Positions 45,917-54,836 of a stretch of 64,000 nucleotides of DNA are shown in pieces. The notes beneath the pieces were generated by a model. The model searched no databases. It saw only the letters and a list, made by a program, of their open reading frames with translations, and was not told where the DNA came from. Numbering within the stretch: position 1 is the first letter of the stretch; each line of letters starts with the position of its first letter. The translations under genes and the position numbers were made by a program. This DNA comes from Natronoflexus pectinivorans. Its GTDB lineage: Bacteria; Bacteroidota; Bacteroidia; Bacteroidales; Marinilabiliaceae. The stretch lies in contig NZ_SLWK01000002.1 of the NCBI RefSeq assembly GCF_004345615.1, forward strand, positions 310,001 to 374,000. Direction: 5' to 3'.

Positions 45917-47283
45917 TGCATTCCCGTTTTCCTGCAGAGTTCATACAAAGAATCAACCAGCAATTTGGAGATGATGCCAATGCTTTTCTGGGCGCTCTCT
46001 CCAACGATGTTGTAACGTCGGTACGTTACAACCCCAACAAAATGCAGGCATCTTACGAATTGGGAGCAGAGCCTGTTCCATGGTGTAAAGATGGGGTTTA
46101 TCTCTCTGAAAAACCAGTTTTCACTCTCGACCCTCTTTTTCATGCAGGATGTTATTATCCTCAGGAGGCTTCGAGCATGATTCTCGATTGGGTTTTGCAA
46201 AACCTTACAGATTTGCCTGAACATCCGCATGTTCTTGATTTATGTGGTGCGCCGGGAGGTAAAAGCACACTGATGGCCTCTTTTCTTGCAGGGAAAGGTG
46301 TTTTGGTGGCCAATGAAGTCATAAAAAGCAGAGCCAATGTGTTGGCAGAGAATCTGATGAAATGGGGTTATTCAAACTGTGTGGTAACCCGAAACGACCC
46401 TTCGGATTTTAGCCGTTTACCATCACATTTTGATGTGATGGTGGTAGATGCACCATGTTCCGGTGAGGGGATGTTCAGAAAAGATGAACGTGCCATTGAA
46501 GAGTGGAGCCAAGGCAATGTCGCGATGTGTGCATCGCGTCAAAGGCGAATATTGGCCGACGCATGGCCGGCTCTCAAGCCTGGTGGTTACCTGGTTTATA
46601 GTACTTGTACCTTTAATCCGGATGAAAATGAGGAGAACATCAGGTGGCTGTGCGAAGGAAACAGAGCTGATATCATTTCATTAAATGCACCAAATGATTG
46701 GTGCATTTCTTCGGTAAAGATTGCCAATGGCGAAGCATTGGCATTTTATCCCCACAAATCGAAAGGGGAGGGTTTGTTTGTCGCTCTATTGAGAAAAAAT
46801 GATGAAGATTCTACAATATCCTTTCCAAAAAAGATTAAAAACAAAGAGAAAAACAAAGCACCCGGTGCTTTGACGCAGTGCTTTAAAAATGCCCCAGCTT
46901 TTTTCTTCTCTGAAGAAGCAAACGGTTGGAGAGCTTTTCCGGCTGAGTTTAAAAATGACCTCTTTCAGTATCAGAAGAATTTGTCAGTATTGAGATATGG
47001 AGTAGAAGCCGGTCAGGTTATCAGGAACCGCTATCAGCCGTCACATGAATTGGCGATGAGTGTCGATTTGCAACCCGAATCCTTTGTTACCTGTAATTTG
47101 TCGCTCAAGGATGCATTGAAATACCTGAAAGGTGAGGTTCTGGTGCCGTCGACAGGATTGGAGACTGGCTTTGTTCTGATGAATTACAATGGGGCTCCGC
47201 TTGGTTTTGCAAAGAACATTGGCACCCGGATGAATAATCTGTATCCATCATCGCTGAGGATTCGTATGGCATTGCCGGACTAA
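45916..47283 (+). CDS. rsmF: RsmF-type rRNA (cytosine-C5)-methyltransferase
   Basis: This 455-residue enzyme has the NOL1/NOP2/Sun fold. The SAM-binding motif is DLCGAPGGKSTLMASFL, and motif IV is DAPCSGEGMFRKDE, whose Cys releases the product. Motif VI is VYSTCTFNPDENEENI, with the catalytic Cys. C-terminal RsmF-like domains follow, including LKYLKGEVLV and NYNGAPLGFAKNIGTRMNN, close to RsmF of E. coli. It likely methylates 16S rRNA. The ATG overlaps the ndpA stop as TGATG, so the two are translated in a coupled way. Confidence 0.9.
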   Translation: MHSRFPAEFIQRINQQFGDDANAFLGALSNDVVTSVRYNPNKMQASYELGAEPVPWCKDGVYLSEKPVFTLDPLFHAGCYYPQEASSMILDWVLQNLTDLPEHPHVLDLCGAPGGKSTLMASFLAGKGVLVANEVIKSRANVLAENLMKWGYSNCVVTRNDPSDFSRLPSHFDVMVVDAPCSGEGMFRKDERAIEEWSQGNVAMCASRQRRILADAWPALKPGGYLVYSTCTFNPDENEENIRWLCEGNRADIISLNAPNDWCISSVKIANGEALAFYPHKSKGEGLFVALLRKNDEDSTISFPKKIKNKEKNKAPGALTQCFKNAPAFFFSEEANGWRAFPAEFKNDLFQYQKNLSVLRYGVEAGQVIRNRYQPSHELAMSVDLQPESFVTCNLSLKDALKYLKGEVLVPSTGLETGFVLMNYNGAPLGFAKNIGTRMNNLYPSSLRIRMALPD

Positions 47284-47578
47284 AGGTTTAGGTAATATTG
47301 TTCTATCGATTTTAATTATAACGAGTCTATTGTTCTTAAATTCTAATAATCTCATCATCTGTTCTAACTTTTAATGTATACATTTGCGCCGCTGAAAAGG
47401 GTTTTGTAGCTTTATTCTTTCTTATTTAAAGTGATATAAGGTTGTTAATCTTTTTTTTGTCCGTATGATAATCAGGTGTTTATGAATTTTGCAAACGTAG
47501 AGTTCAATCGTCTGATAATAAAAATCTTGCTTATATCTTAAATCTAATATCTGAAAGTCTAACGTTCTATTGATAGTG
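47284..47578. other. Intergenic region before trkH
   Basis: This 295-base region holds a -7 like TACATTTG (47379-47386) and one copy of the interspersed repeat TCTAATATCT..AAAGTCTAACG (47543-47570). No gene is seen. Confidence 0.5.
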
Positions 47579-49030
47579 ATGAACATTCGCTTTATAATAA
47601 ATATTTTTGGACGAGTCCTTATTTTGCTGGGCTTGTTTATGTTAACCCCCATTATATGGGCCTTTGTGTATGGTGAAGATACTGTGGGAGGCATTCTTGC
47701 ATCTTCGCTTATCACACTTGCAGCCGGAACGGTCATGTATTTTGGCTCCTTAATTAATCTTAGAAAAGAGTTGGGGCTTCGCGACAGCTATTTTACGGTT
47801 ACGTTTACCTGGGTGGTTATATCTTTGTTTGGCATGTTGCCTTATATTTTTACAGGCACCATCGTGGGTCTGCCAAACATCTATTTTGAAACAGTTTCGG
47901 GTTTTACTACCACCGGTTCGTCTATCTTAACAGATATTGAATCTTTACCAAAGAGTGTTTTATTTTGGCGCAGTTTAACTCACTGGATTGGAGGTATGGG
48001 AATCATTGTTCTTGTAGTAGCCATTCTACCACTATTGAGAATTGGAGGATATAACCTTTTTAAAAATGAAGCGTCCGGTATTTCTTACGAGAAACTGACT
48101 CCTAAAACGGCCAGCACCGCTAAAAGATTATGGGGGGTGTATGTGGCTTTGACATTTATAATGACTGCGGTTTTAATGTTTGGAGAAATCAACTTGTATG
48201 ATGCACTTAATCATGCATTCAGCACGATGGCAACAGGAGGTTTCTCTACTAAAAATGAGAGTGTTGGTGCTTTTTCTGCTTACGTGCAATATGTTGTAAC
48301 TTTCTTTATGTTTTTAGCCGGAGTCAACTTTTATTTACACTATCACTTTATAAAAGGTCGGTTTAAAAGAGTGTTTTCCAACGTTGAATTGCGAACTTAT
48401 GTAACAGTAATTCTTACTGTTACCATTATGATTGCTTTGGTAATTCTTTACGCTGACCATGCACCTATTGAGCATGCATTCAGAGATGCTCTTTTTCAGG
48501 TGATTTCAATAATTACAACTACCGGATTTGCCACCTATGATTATCTTCAATGGCCAACACCTGCATGGACTTTGATTTTTCTTCTGATGTTTGTTGGTGC
48601 CTGCGTGGGAAGTACCGGCGGTGGAATTAAAGTCATTCGGCATGTGGTATCTTTTCGTAATGTTGTATTGCACTTTAAGCGTATGCTGCATCCCAATAGT
48701 GTCAGTTTGTTGAAAATAAACGGGGAGGTCATTGATGATGAAAAAGTGAGCAGTTTGATTACTTTTCTGGTGCTTTATCTGTTTACATTTATTTCCGGAT
48801 CAATTATTATGGTATTTTTAGGCACCGATACACTCACAGCCGTAGGTGCTGTGGCTGCCAATCTTGGTGGTGTAGGGCCTGGTATTGGAACGGTTGGTCC
48901 TGCTTCCAACTATTATCATATTCATGATGCCGGTAAGATTGTACTCTCTTTTTTAATGATTATTGGCCGATTGGAACTTACCACGGTTATCATTTTGTTT
49001 ACAAGTATGTTTTGGGATAAATACAGGTAA
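47579..49030 (+). CDS. trkH: Trk/Ktr-type potassium transporter, TrkH subunit
   Basis: This 483-residue membrane protein has the four membrane-pore-membrane units of TrkH. The four pore loops are SGFTTTGSSIL, HAFSTMATGGFST, ISIITTTGFATYDY and AANLGGVGPGIGTVG, each with the filter glycine. K+ uptake by TrkH needs the cytosolic TrkA, which is not next to it. The ATG at 47579 gives a direct start into the first helix (IIWAFVYGED follows); the TTG at 47570 adds three residues only. Confidence 0.93.
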   Translation: MNIRFIINIFGRVLILLGLFMLTPIIWAFVYGEDTVGGILASSLITLAAGTVMYFGSLINLRKELGLRDSYFTVTFTWVVISLFGMLPYIFTGTIVGLPNIYFETVSGFTTTGSSILTDIESLPKSVLFWRSLTHWIGGMGIIVLVVAILPLLRIGGYNLFKNEASGISYEKLTPKTASTAKRLWGVYVALTFIMTAVLMFGEINLYDALNHAFSTMATGGFSTKNESVGAFSAYVQYVVTFFMFLAGVNFYLHYHFIKGRFKRVFSNVELRTYVTVILTVTIMIALVILYADHAPIEHAFRDALFQVISIITTTGFATYDYLQWPTPAWTLIFLLMFVGACVGSTGGGIKVIRHVVSFRNVVLHFKRMLHPNSVSLLKINGEVIDDEKVSSLITFLVLYLFTFISGSIIMVFLGTDTLTAVGAVAANLGGVGPGIGTVGPASNYYHIHDAGKIVLSFLMIIGRLELTTVIILFTSMFWDKYR

Positions 49031-49157
49031 CCGGGAGTTCTTGAGGAAGGTTTTCTTTTGGGGATATTTTTATGTTGCCAGTCAGGTAAGAAATAGAAAA
49101 TCAACAGTTCATATGACAATTTTCGAATTCTAATTTATATTTGTAAAAAATGAATCT

Positions 49158-49400
49158 ATGGACTTACAAACAAGAAAACTCAAAGCTATTGAATATCTAA
49201 TTGGACTTCGGGATGAAAAGTTATTCAGAAAGATTGAATCAACTATTGTTGAAGTCCAAAAACAACAGACCTCTCACCGTAGTGAGAAACCTTTTTCTGT
49301 TGAACAATTAGTTGACAGAGCGAACAGGTCAACAAGAGATTATCTTGCTGGCAATTATAAGACTCAAGAGCAGCTTGAAAAAGAATCAGAAAATTGGTAA
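49158..49400 (+). CDS. Putative antitoxin of a ParE/RelE pair
   Basis: This 80-residue protein is helical and charged (MDLQTRKLKAIEYLIGL, IESTIVEVQKQQ, QLVDRANRSTRDYLAG). Its position directly before a RelE-superfamily toxin with a 4-base gap identifies it as the antitoxin. It resembles the short antitoxins of Bacteroidota whose N-terminal part forms a dimer and whose C-terminal tail (YKTQEQLEKESENW) wraps the toxin. No specific family name is certain. Confidence 0.8.
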   Translation: MDLQTRKLKAIEYLIGLRDEKLFRKIESTIVEVQKQQTSHRSEKPFSVEQLVDRANRSTRDYLAGNYKTQEQLEKESENW

Positions 49401-49404
49401 TTAT

Positions 49405-49722
49405 ATGAAAATAGTCTGGTCTGACTTTTCAATCGAAATGCTTTTAGAAATTTATTCTTACTACAAGAAAAAAGCAAGCCCTTCAATTGCAAAGAAGATT
49501 AAGACAGAAATTTTGACTGCGACCAATCAATTGAAAAAACATCCAACGTCAGGGCAAATTGAAATGAATCTTGAAATGTTGAATGAAGGGCATCGTTATT
49601 TAGTAAAAGGAAACTACAAGATTACTTACAAAGAAATACCAGAAGGACTGCTTATTACTGACGTTTTTGACACAAGGCAAGACCCAATAAAAATCAACGA
49701 CGAGAAAAGAGAACCCAGCTAA
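49405..49722 (+). CDS. RelE/ParE-superfamily toxin
   Basis: This 105-residue protein has the RelE/ParE layout: start MKIVWSDFSIEMLLEIYSYY, helices with KKIKTEILTATNQLKKHPTSG, and the C-terminal strands RYLVKGNYKITYKEI and LLITDVFDTRQDPIKI. The DTRQDP end is typical of ParE-like toxins of Bacteroidota. Whether the target is gyrase or mRNA is not decided. The ATG at 49405 is chosen because the earlier in-frame start (49312) overlaps the antitoxin and gives a non-matching N terminus. Confidence 0.85.
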   Translation: MKIVWSDFSIEMLLEIYSYYKKKASPSIAKKIKTEILTATNQLKKHPTSGQIEMNLEMLNEGHRYLVKGNYKITYKEIPEGLLITDVFDTRQDPIKINDEKREPS

Positions 49723-49816
49723 TATCAAGTATTAAATAAGTTATGCAATGAATAAGCTGTAATGAGAAACGGGATCTAGCAATTCTATACAAATCATCCC
49801 GAAGGGATAAAATACA

Positions 49817-49848
49817 AAAAAACACCACATATACATGCGGTGTTTTTT
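49817..49848. terminator. Bidirectional terminator after the toxin gene
   Basis: Arms AAAAAACACCACAT (49817-49830) and ATGCGGTGTTTTTT (49835-49848) pair with one mismatch and a 4-base loop, with A- and T-runs on the two sides. It lies between the toxin and the convergent nitrilase gene. Confidence 0.8.
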
Positions 49849-49864
49849 GTATGACTGTGTTTTT

Positions 49865-49887
49865 ATTTATCCACGAAGTGGATAAAT
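49865..49887. other. Perfect palindrome near the nitrilase stop
   Basis: ATTTATCCAC-GAA-GTGGATAAAT has perfect 10-base arms. It lies 11 bases past the stop codon of the minus-strand nitrilase gene. There is no T-run on that strand, so it probably acts together with the hairpin 17 bases further on. Confidence 0.55.
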
Positions 49888-49897
49888 GGCATTAAAT

Positions 49898-51424
49898 TTA
49901 TCCATTCTTCAATTTCAGGTCAAATACATCAGTCCTTCTATCCTTGAGATTTCGCACACTTCCGTATGTGTGCAGCTCCGATAGCAAATCCAAATCCACA
50001 TCAGAAACCAAAATCATTTCTGTATTAGGTGTGGCTTCGGTTTTTACCCCGTTGGTAGGAAAAGGAAAATCGCAGGGTGTGAACACTGCCGACTGTGCAT
50101 ACTGAATGTTCATGTTGTGAACTTTTGGAAGGTTTCCAACCGAACCGGCAATGGCTACAAAGCATTCGTTTTCGATGGCTCTGGCTCTTGCACAGTAACG
50201 AACACGACTGTATCCGTTTTGCGTATCAGTAAGGAACGGCACAAAAAGTATTTTCATCCCCTGGTCGGCCAGGATTCTTGGTAGTTCCGGAAACTCCACA
50301 TCGTAGCAAATCAAAATACCTATTTTGCCGCAATCGGTTTCATACACCTGTAGTTTATTGCTTCCAGATAGCCCCCATGCCTTGATTTCATCAGGAGTAA
50401 CATGAATCTTTTCATAAGAATCAAAAGTCCCGTTCCTCCTGCAGAGATACCCAACATTAAAGAGTTTGTCATCCCGAATCAGTGGCATGCTGCCTGTTAT
50501 GATGTTTACGTTGTAGCTGATGGCCAGCTGGATGAAACGATCACGGATATCTTCTGTGTATTCTGCCATCTTTCTGATGGCATCGGGCTCCGACAGGTGG
50601 TTGTATTTTGCCATCAATGGTGCGTTGAAGAACTCCGGGAACAATATAAAATCACTTTTATAGGCCGAAACGGCATCTACGAAATACTCAATCTGTTCGT
50701 ACATATCCTCTGAGGTAGCGTAATGGCGCATTTGCCACTGCACCAATCCGAGTCTGATGACTGATTTTTGCTGTTTTAGTTCTTTGGTCTTTTTGGTATA
50801 GTAAATGTTGTCCCACTGCATCAGAACCGCATACTCTTTCGACTCTTTATCCCCCGGTAGGTAATCAGTTAAAATCTTTTTAACATGAAAATCGTTTGAG
50901 AGCTGGAAAGTAAGCGTTGGGTCGAACAGTTCTTTGTCTTTAACTTTTTGGATGTATTCCCTTGGTGTCATTTTTGAAGCGTGGATGTGATATTCAGGAA
51001 TACGTCCGCCAAAAACAACGGCTTTCAGATTCAGTTGTTCACAAAGTTCTTTTCGTGCATCATACAACCTTCGTCCTAATCTTAACCCTCTAAACTCAGG
51101 ATGAATAAACATATCGATGCCGTAAAGAACATCTCCACGCGGGTTGTGAGTGGTAAATGTGTAGTTGCCGGTAATTTCCTTATATGAATGTTCGTCTCCG
51201 AACAACTCGTATTTTACACAAATAGAGAGAGCACAACCAACAATAACTCCATCCACCAAAACAGCTAATTGTCCCATTGGGAAAATATTCAACAGCGTTC
51301 TGATTTCGTGCTCACGCCAGTATGATTCCTGCCAGTTTGAATAGGCTTTTAGCATGGCAGCTTTCAGTTCTTCGTAATCGTCGATGTTAAGATTGCGCAG
51401 TTCTACATTTTTAATGTCGGTCAT
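49898..51424 (-). CDS. GNAT acetyltransferase fused to a carbon-nitrogen hydrolase
   Basis: This 508-residue protein joins two domains. The N-terminal GNAT domain covers about residues 5-200; the acetyl-CoA loop is FRGLRLGRRLYDARKELC. The C-terminal nitrilase-superfamily domain covers about 222-505 and carries the catalytic triad E264 (LFPEFFN), K339 (YEKIHV) and C373 (LICYDVEF). Fusions of this type are widespread in Bacteroidota and often annotated together, but the substrates are unknown. The nitrilase half resembles amidases that split small amides, so acetyl transfer and amide cleavage may act on one metabolite. No signal peptide is seen. Confidence 0.92.
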   Translation of the reverse strand: MTDIKNVELRNLNIDDYEELKAAMLKAYSNWQESYWREHEIRTLLNIFPMGQLAVLVDGVIVGCALSICVKYELFGDEHSYKEITGNYTFTTHNPRGDVLYGIDMFIHPEFRGLRLGRRLYDARKELCEQLNLKAVVFGGRIPEYHIHASKMTPREYIQKVKDKELFDPTLTFQLSNDFHVKKILTDYLPGDKESKEYAVLMQWDNIYYTKKTKELKQQKSVIRLGLVQWQMRHYATSEDMYEQIEYFVDAVSAYKSDFILFPEFFNAPLMAKYNHLSEPDAIRKMAEYTEDIRDRFIQLAISYNVNIITGSMPLIRDDKLFNVGYLCRRNGTFDSYEKIHVTPDEIKAWGLSGSNKLQVYETDCGKIGILICYDVEFPELPRILADQGMKILFVPFLTDTQNGYSRVRYCARARAIENECFVAIAGSVGNLPKVHNMNIQYAQSAVFTPCDFPFPTNGVKTEATPNTEMILVSDVDLDLLSELHTYGSVRNLKDRRTDVFDLKLKNG

Positions 51425-51840
51425 ATATTCAGTTTTTGCTTTTTTGAAGTAACAATTTTACGGGTTTTAAAACCCGTAAAATCTACTAGAAAAGTATATA
51501 AAATAAACTTCTTAAGCAATGGATTGTTTAATTTCTAAGTCATCAATAATATTTTGGATTAACGACCGTTGAGTTAGAGTTTATTTTAACAGATCATTCT
51601 TCTATCCCTAAATTGATAGATATTAATGATTATGATTCTTAAAGGAACCAAGTTTGATAAACCTACTTTCTTTCTAAACTAATTAGTTCATCTCAATATC
51701 CAGGGGCATAGTATTAAAATTGTGGAGACAATTCATTTCTAAATGAATCCGAGATGAATTCAAAACAATATATATTGCTTTTAAAGCTAAGAAATATTTC
51801 GTAAATTTAAATGGATTGAAGTTCAATGCAATAAGAATAT
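51425..51840. other. Intergenic region with a 28-base perfect palindrome
   Basis: This 416-base gap between divergent genes holds the palindrome at 51455-51482, described separately. No gene is visible. Confidence 0.5.
51455..51482. repeat. 28-base perfect palindrome
   Basis: ATTTTACGGGTTTT is followed immediately by its reverse complement. It starts 31 bases upstream of the nitrilase start. It could be an operator, an mRNA hairpin (with loop TTAA) or a dispersed palindromic element. Confidence 0.75.
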
Positions 51841-52410
51841 ATGAAAACAATAAAATACTTATTTCTTCTTTTGATTGTTGTTTCCGGTTGTGGAACTGAC
51901 ATTGAGACAATCACCATGCAGCGGGAAGGCATTCTGACCTTTAGGGTGGAAGGTTCTGACGAAATTTGGAGGAGTCGTGATATGATTTTTTATCCCGGAC
52001 AATCTGTGGTAGTGGAGTTTGACGATGAAGAGACGCCGGCTGTGCTGTTTCGTCGATATTATCTGGTTTTTGAAGGACGGTCTCCCGATGGAATGGACTT
52101 TGAACTTTCGTTCTCAATTGATGTTAATGACGAGGATGATATGAGGCACCGATATACTAAAAACTATCATCCTAAACGAGGCGGTCTGCACAATGTCTCT
52201 CTGATATTAATTGAAAAAGAGAACCCCATTCGCTATTTCATGGCTGAGTTATGTAAAGATAGCATGGAGGATGCTTTTTTTGAAATCGACAGGCAGAAAT
52301 CTGATGAGCGTATAATTGCCGGAGTCCTTGGAGCGAGTCTCTGTTTTATTCATGACTCTGACTCCCTGTTTTCTATATATAATGCGGAATTCAAAGATAT
52401 TGAATATTAA
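51841..52410 (+). CDS. Lipoprotein of unknown function
   Basis: This 189-residue protein has a lipoprotein signal (YLFLLLIVVSGC, lipobox Cys near residue 17). A mixed-strand domain follows with RVEGSDEIWRSRDMIFYPG and acidic stretches (FDDEETP, DVNDEDDM). I do not recognise the family. It lies 11 bases before an outer-membrane protein gene on the same strand and is probably in one operon with the two following genes. Confidence 0.75.
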   Translation: MKTIKYLFLLLIVVSGCGTDIETITMQREGILTFRVEGSDEIWRSRDMIFYPGQSVVVEFDDEETPAVLFRRYYLVFEGRSPDGMDFELSFSIDVNDEDDMRHRYTKNYHPKRGGLHNVSLILIEKENPIRYFMAELCKDSMEDAFFEIDRQKSDERIIAGVLGASLCFIHDSDSLFSIYNAEFKDIEY

Positions 52411-52421
52411 ATAAATGATGT

Positions 52422-53327
52422 ATGAACAGATTATACCTTGCTATATTATTTCTTTCAGTAATTGGTTGTTTAGAATCTCATGCTCAGGTTACCGATGTGC
52501 GGCCTGCAGGTTTTGATGTGATTGTTAAAACCAATGGTGAAATAGTTTACGGAAAAGTAATAGAGGTAAGTAGAACGCAGGAATTGGTTCGCTATAAGCG
52601 AACCGATATTCCCGATGGGCCTGTGTATGAACTTTTCTGGGATGAGATATATGCCATCAGCTATCGGAATCAGCTAACTGAATATTTTGTTGAGAATGAG
52701 CATGAAACTTTTCGAAGTCCTGTCCGTTGGCCTTTTGGCAGGTCAGCAGTGGTTGAACCCACAACTGATTCCGATGAAACGCTTTGGTTCTCGGAAATTG
52801 ACAATGGAGAGTTACGCATAGGATTTGGATTGCTCAGGCAGTATTCAAAAGTTTCAGAAATTGATGATTATCGGGACAGGACGGGGTTTCCATCAATGGC
52901 GATTACATATCTGTTTCCTTTTCGAGAAAATATTGAGTTGGGAACCTCCATTAGTTGGGCCAGTTTTAAGTATTCGGACAGAACTTTAAGTGAATATGAC
53001 CAACTTTTAACGCAACGTGATATAACTGAAACGCTTTTCACATTTGCATTGGTTGGCCGTTATTATATTGATATGGATTTGTTCAGACCATATCTTTTAA
53101 CAGGGTTGGGTTATACAAATTCGAGTGTAAGAACCGATGGCCTCATTACCTTTACCGATGATGAACGTTCTGTTTTGGTTCAGGGTGGTGCTCGCAGTGG
53201 GAGTTTTGGAGTTCCTTTGCGTGCGGGTTTTGATGTTCGTTTGAGCGAGAAAGCAGGAGCTTATGTGGACATTGGAACAGGTTTGACTTTGTTACAAATT
53301 GGGGGAGTTTTTAAAATAGGAAAGTGA
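52422..53327 (+). CDS. Outer-membrane beta-barrel protein with N-terminal domain
   Basis: This 301-residue exported protein has a signal peptide (LYLAILFLSVIGCLESHAQ). A small N-terminal domain at about 25-90 contains DVIVKTNGEIVYGKVIEVS and ELFWDEIYAISY, as seen in other Bacteroidota surface proteins. A beta-barrel-like region of about 180 residues ends in YVDIGTGLTLLQIGGVFKIGK. The function is unknown. Its stop codon overlaps the ATG of the next gene by one base, so the two barrels are co-translated. Confidence 0.75.
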   Translation: MNRLYLAILFLSVIGCLESHAQVTDVRPAGFDVIVKTNGEIVYGKVIEVSRTQELVRYKRTDIPDGPVYELFWDEIYAISYRNQLTEYFVENEHETFRSPVRWPFGRSAVVEPTTDSDETLWFSEIDNGELRIGFGLLRQYSKVSEIDDYRDRTGFPSMAITYLFPFRENIELGTSISWASFKYSDRTLSEYDQLLTQRDITETLFTFALVGRYYIDMDLFRPYLLTGLGYTNSSVRTDGLITFTDDERSVLVQGGARSGSFGVPLRAGFDVRLSEKAGAYVDIGTGLTLLQIGGVFKIGK

Positions 53328-53914
53328 TGAAGGGAATTTTAATACTTTTAGCGTCTTTTTTGATGATTTGTTTTCCATATAATTCGGAAGCTCAGACATC
53401 AGAAGGTAAAGAAAGCGGTGGCCTTGCTATGTTTTTCGGGCCATCTGCTACCTATTTTCATGGAAAACACTCTGATGAATTTGATTCTTTTGAAAGTGAC
53501 AGGTTAAACTGGCAACTGGATGCTTTTCTGGGATTTTATTCAGGCCAAAGAGATGGCGGAACTGCCATTGGTGTTTTTGGCACAGCCGGATACAGTAATA
53601 GGAATACAATTAGGGAGATGAGTGGGTATGCAGGTTTTGAGTTGGATGATGTGATTGAAAGCCGGTTTAACTCCTTTTATCAAATTGAGGGAGGATTTTT
53701 GCTGGCCAATGTTTTACGATTAAGTACGGGAGTGGGTAAACAGTATTATACAACAACCGGCGGTGACAATAGTTTCAACTATCTGTCGACCACCGCCGGA
53801 TTTCTTATTAATATGGGTAAGGTATCGTGGAGTATAAATGCCAACCTCAATTACGGCAGAGACTATTCGGATACCATTCTAAGATTATCTACAGGATTAA
53901 TGTTCGGGTTCTAG
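53327..53914 (+). CDS. Outer-membrane beta-barrel protein
   Basis: This 195-residue exported protein has a signal peptide (LLASFLMICFPYNSEAQ). Eight or so alternating amphipathic strands follow, ending in DTILRLSTGLMFGF with a C-terminal Phe, typical of outer-membrane barrels. It has no recognised family. The ATG at 53327 overlaps the previous TGA (TGATG). It converges on menB with a 5-base gap. Confidence 0.75.
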   Translation: MKGILILLASFLMICFPYNSEAQTSEGKESGGLAMFFGPSATYFHGKHSDEFDSFESDRLNWQLDAFLGFYSGQRDGGTAIGVFGTAGYSNRNTIREMSGYAGFELDDVIESRFNSFYQIEGGFLLANVLRLSTGVGKQYYTTTGGDNSFNYLSTTAGFLINMGKVSWSINANLNYGRDYSDTILRLSTGLMFGF

Positions 53915-53919
53915 TTTTA

Positions 53920-54738
53920 TCAAGGAAATTTTGGGAATTTTTTGAAGTCGGGGTCTCTTTTTTCCAGAAAGGCATTTCTACCTTCCTGTGCTTCCTCCAT
54001 GAGGTAAAACATCAGGGTAGCATCACCGGCCAGTTCCATGATTCCCGCTTGTCCGTCGAGTTCGGCATTGAGGCCTCGCTTTATCATTCTCAGTGCCATA
54101 GGGCTGCGCTGGAGTATGATTTTGCACCATTCAATGGTCTCTTCTTCAAGAATATCCAAAGGAACAACTTTGTTGACAAGTCCCATTTTTTCAGCTTCTA
54201 CTGCGGAATATTGTTTGCACAAAAACCATATCTCACGAGCTTTCTTTTGTCCAACATGCCTGGCCAGATACGAAGAACCAAAACCGGCATCGAAGCTACC
54301 CACTTTGGGACCACTTTGTCCAAATATGGCATTCTCACTGGCAATGGTGAGGTCGCACACCACATGTAAAACATGGCCGCCACCGATGGCATACCCGTTT
54401 ACCATAGCCACCACAGGCTTTGGAAGGGAGCGAATGCGCTTGTGTAAATCAAGCACATTGAGCCGTGGAACCCCATCTTCATCGATATAACCTCCATGTC
54501 CTTTTACATTTTGGTCGCCACCCGAGCAAAATGCTTTATCTCCTTCGCCGGTAAGAACAACCACGCCAACATCCTGCCGTTCCCTGCAAATATCAAAGGC
54601 TTCAATGAGTTCTTTAACGGTTTGTGGACGAAATGCGTTGTAAACGCGTGGTCGGTTGATGGTAATTTTAGCAATCCCTTCCCAGGTTTCCAACCGGATG
54701 TCTTGATATTCCTTTTCTGATATCCAATTACGTTCCAT
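53920..54738 (-). CDS. menB: 1,4-dihydroxy-2-naphthoyl-CoA synthase
   Basis: This 272-residue crotonase-family enzyme has the MenB features: the oxyanion-hole segments [11 protein letters not shown] and [16 protein letters not shown], the loop [13 protein letters not shown], and the C-terminal [24 protein letters not shown]. It cyclises o-succinylbenzoyl-CoA in menaquinone synthesis. It is the last of the menF-menD-menB run. Confidence 0.97.
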   Translation of the reverse strand: MERNWISEKEYQDIRLETWEGIAKITINRPRVYNAFRPQTVKELIEAFDICRERQDVGVVVLTGEGDKAFCSGGDQNVKGHGGYIDEDGVPRLNVLDLHKRIRSLPKPVVAMVNGYAIGGGHVLHVVCDLTIASENAIFGQSGPKVGSFDAGFGSSYLARHVGQKKAREIWFLCKQYSAVEAEKMGLVNKVVPLDILEEETIEWCKIILQRSPMALRMIKRGLNAELDGQAGIMELAGDATLMFYLMEEAQEGRNAFLEKRDPDFKKFPKFP

Positions 54739-54757
54739 TTCTTTATTTTTTTACCAC

Positions 54758-54780
54758 ATCAGAAACATAAGGTTTCTGAT
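54758..54780 (-). other. Hairpin between menD and menB
   Basis: Perfect 9-base arms ATCAGAAAC and GTTTCTGAT enclose a 5-base loop in the 98-base menD-menB gap. The same gap holds CTTATGTG twice. No T-run follows on the minus strand. Confidence 0.5.
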
Positions 54781-54836
54781 AATAATTATTACAGACTTCC
54801 TTAATATTTTCTTATGTGCCTTATGTGTTATACAGA

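Noticed and set aside
47579-49030. trkH as part of a complete K+ uptake operon
   Set aside because: No TrkA-like protein with NAD-binding domains is present in the window.
49312-49404. Earlier toxin start inside the antitoxin gene
   Set aside because: It overlaps the antitoxin in another frame and gives non-matching residues; ATG at 49405 is four bases after the antitoxin stop.
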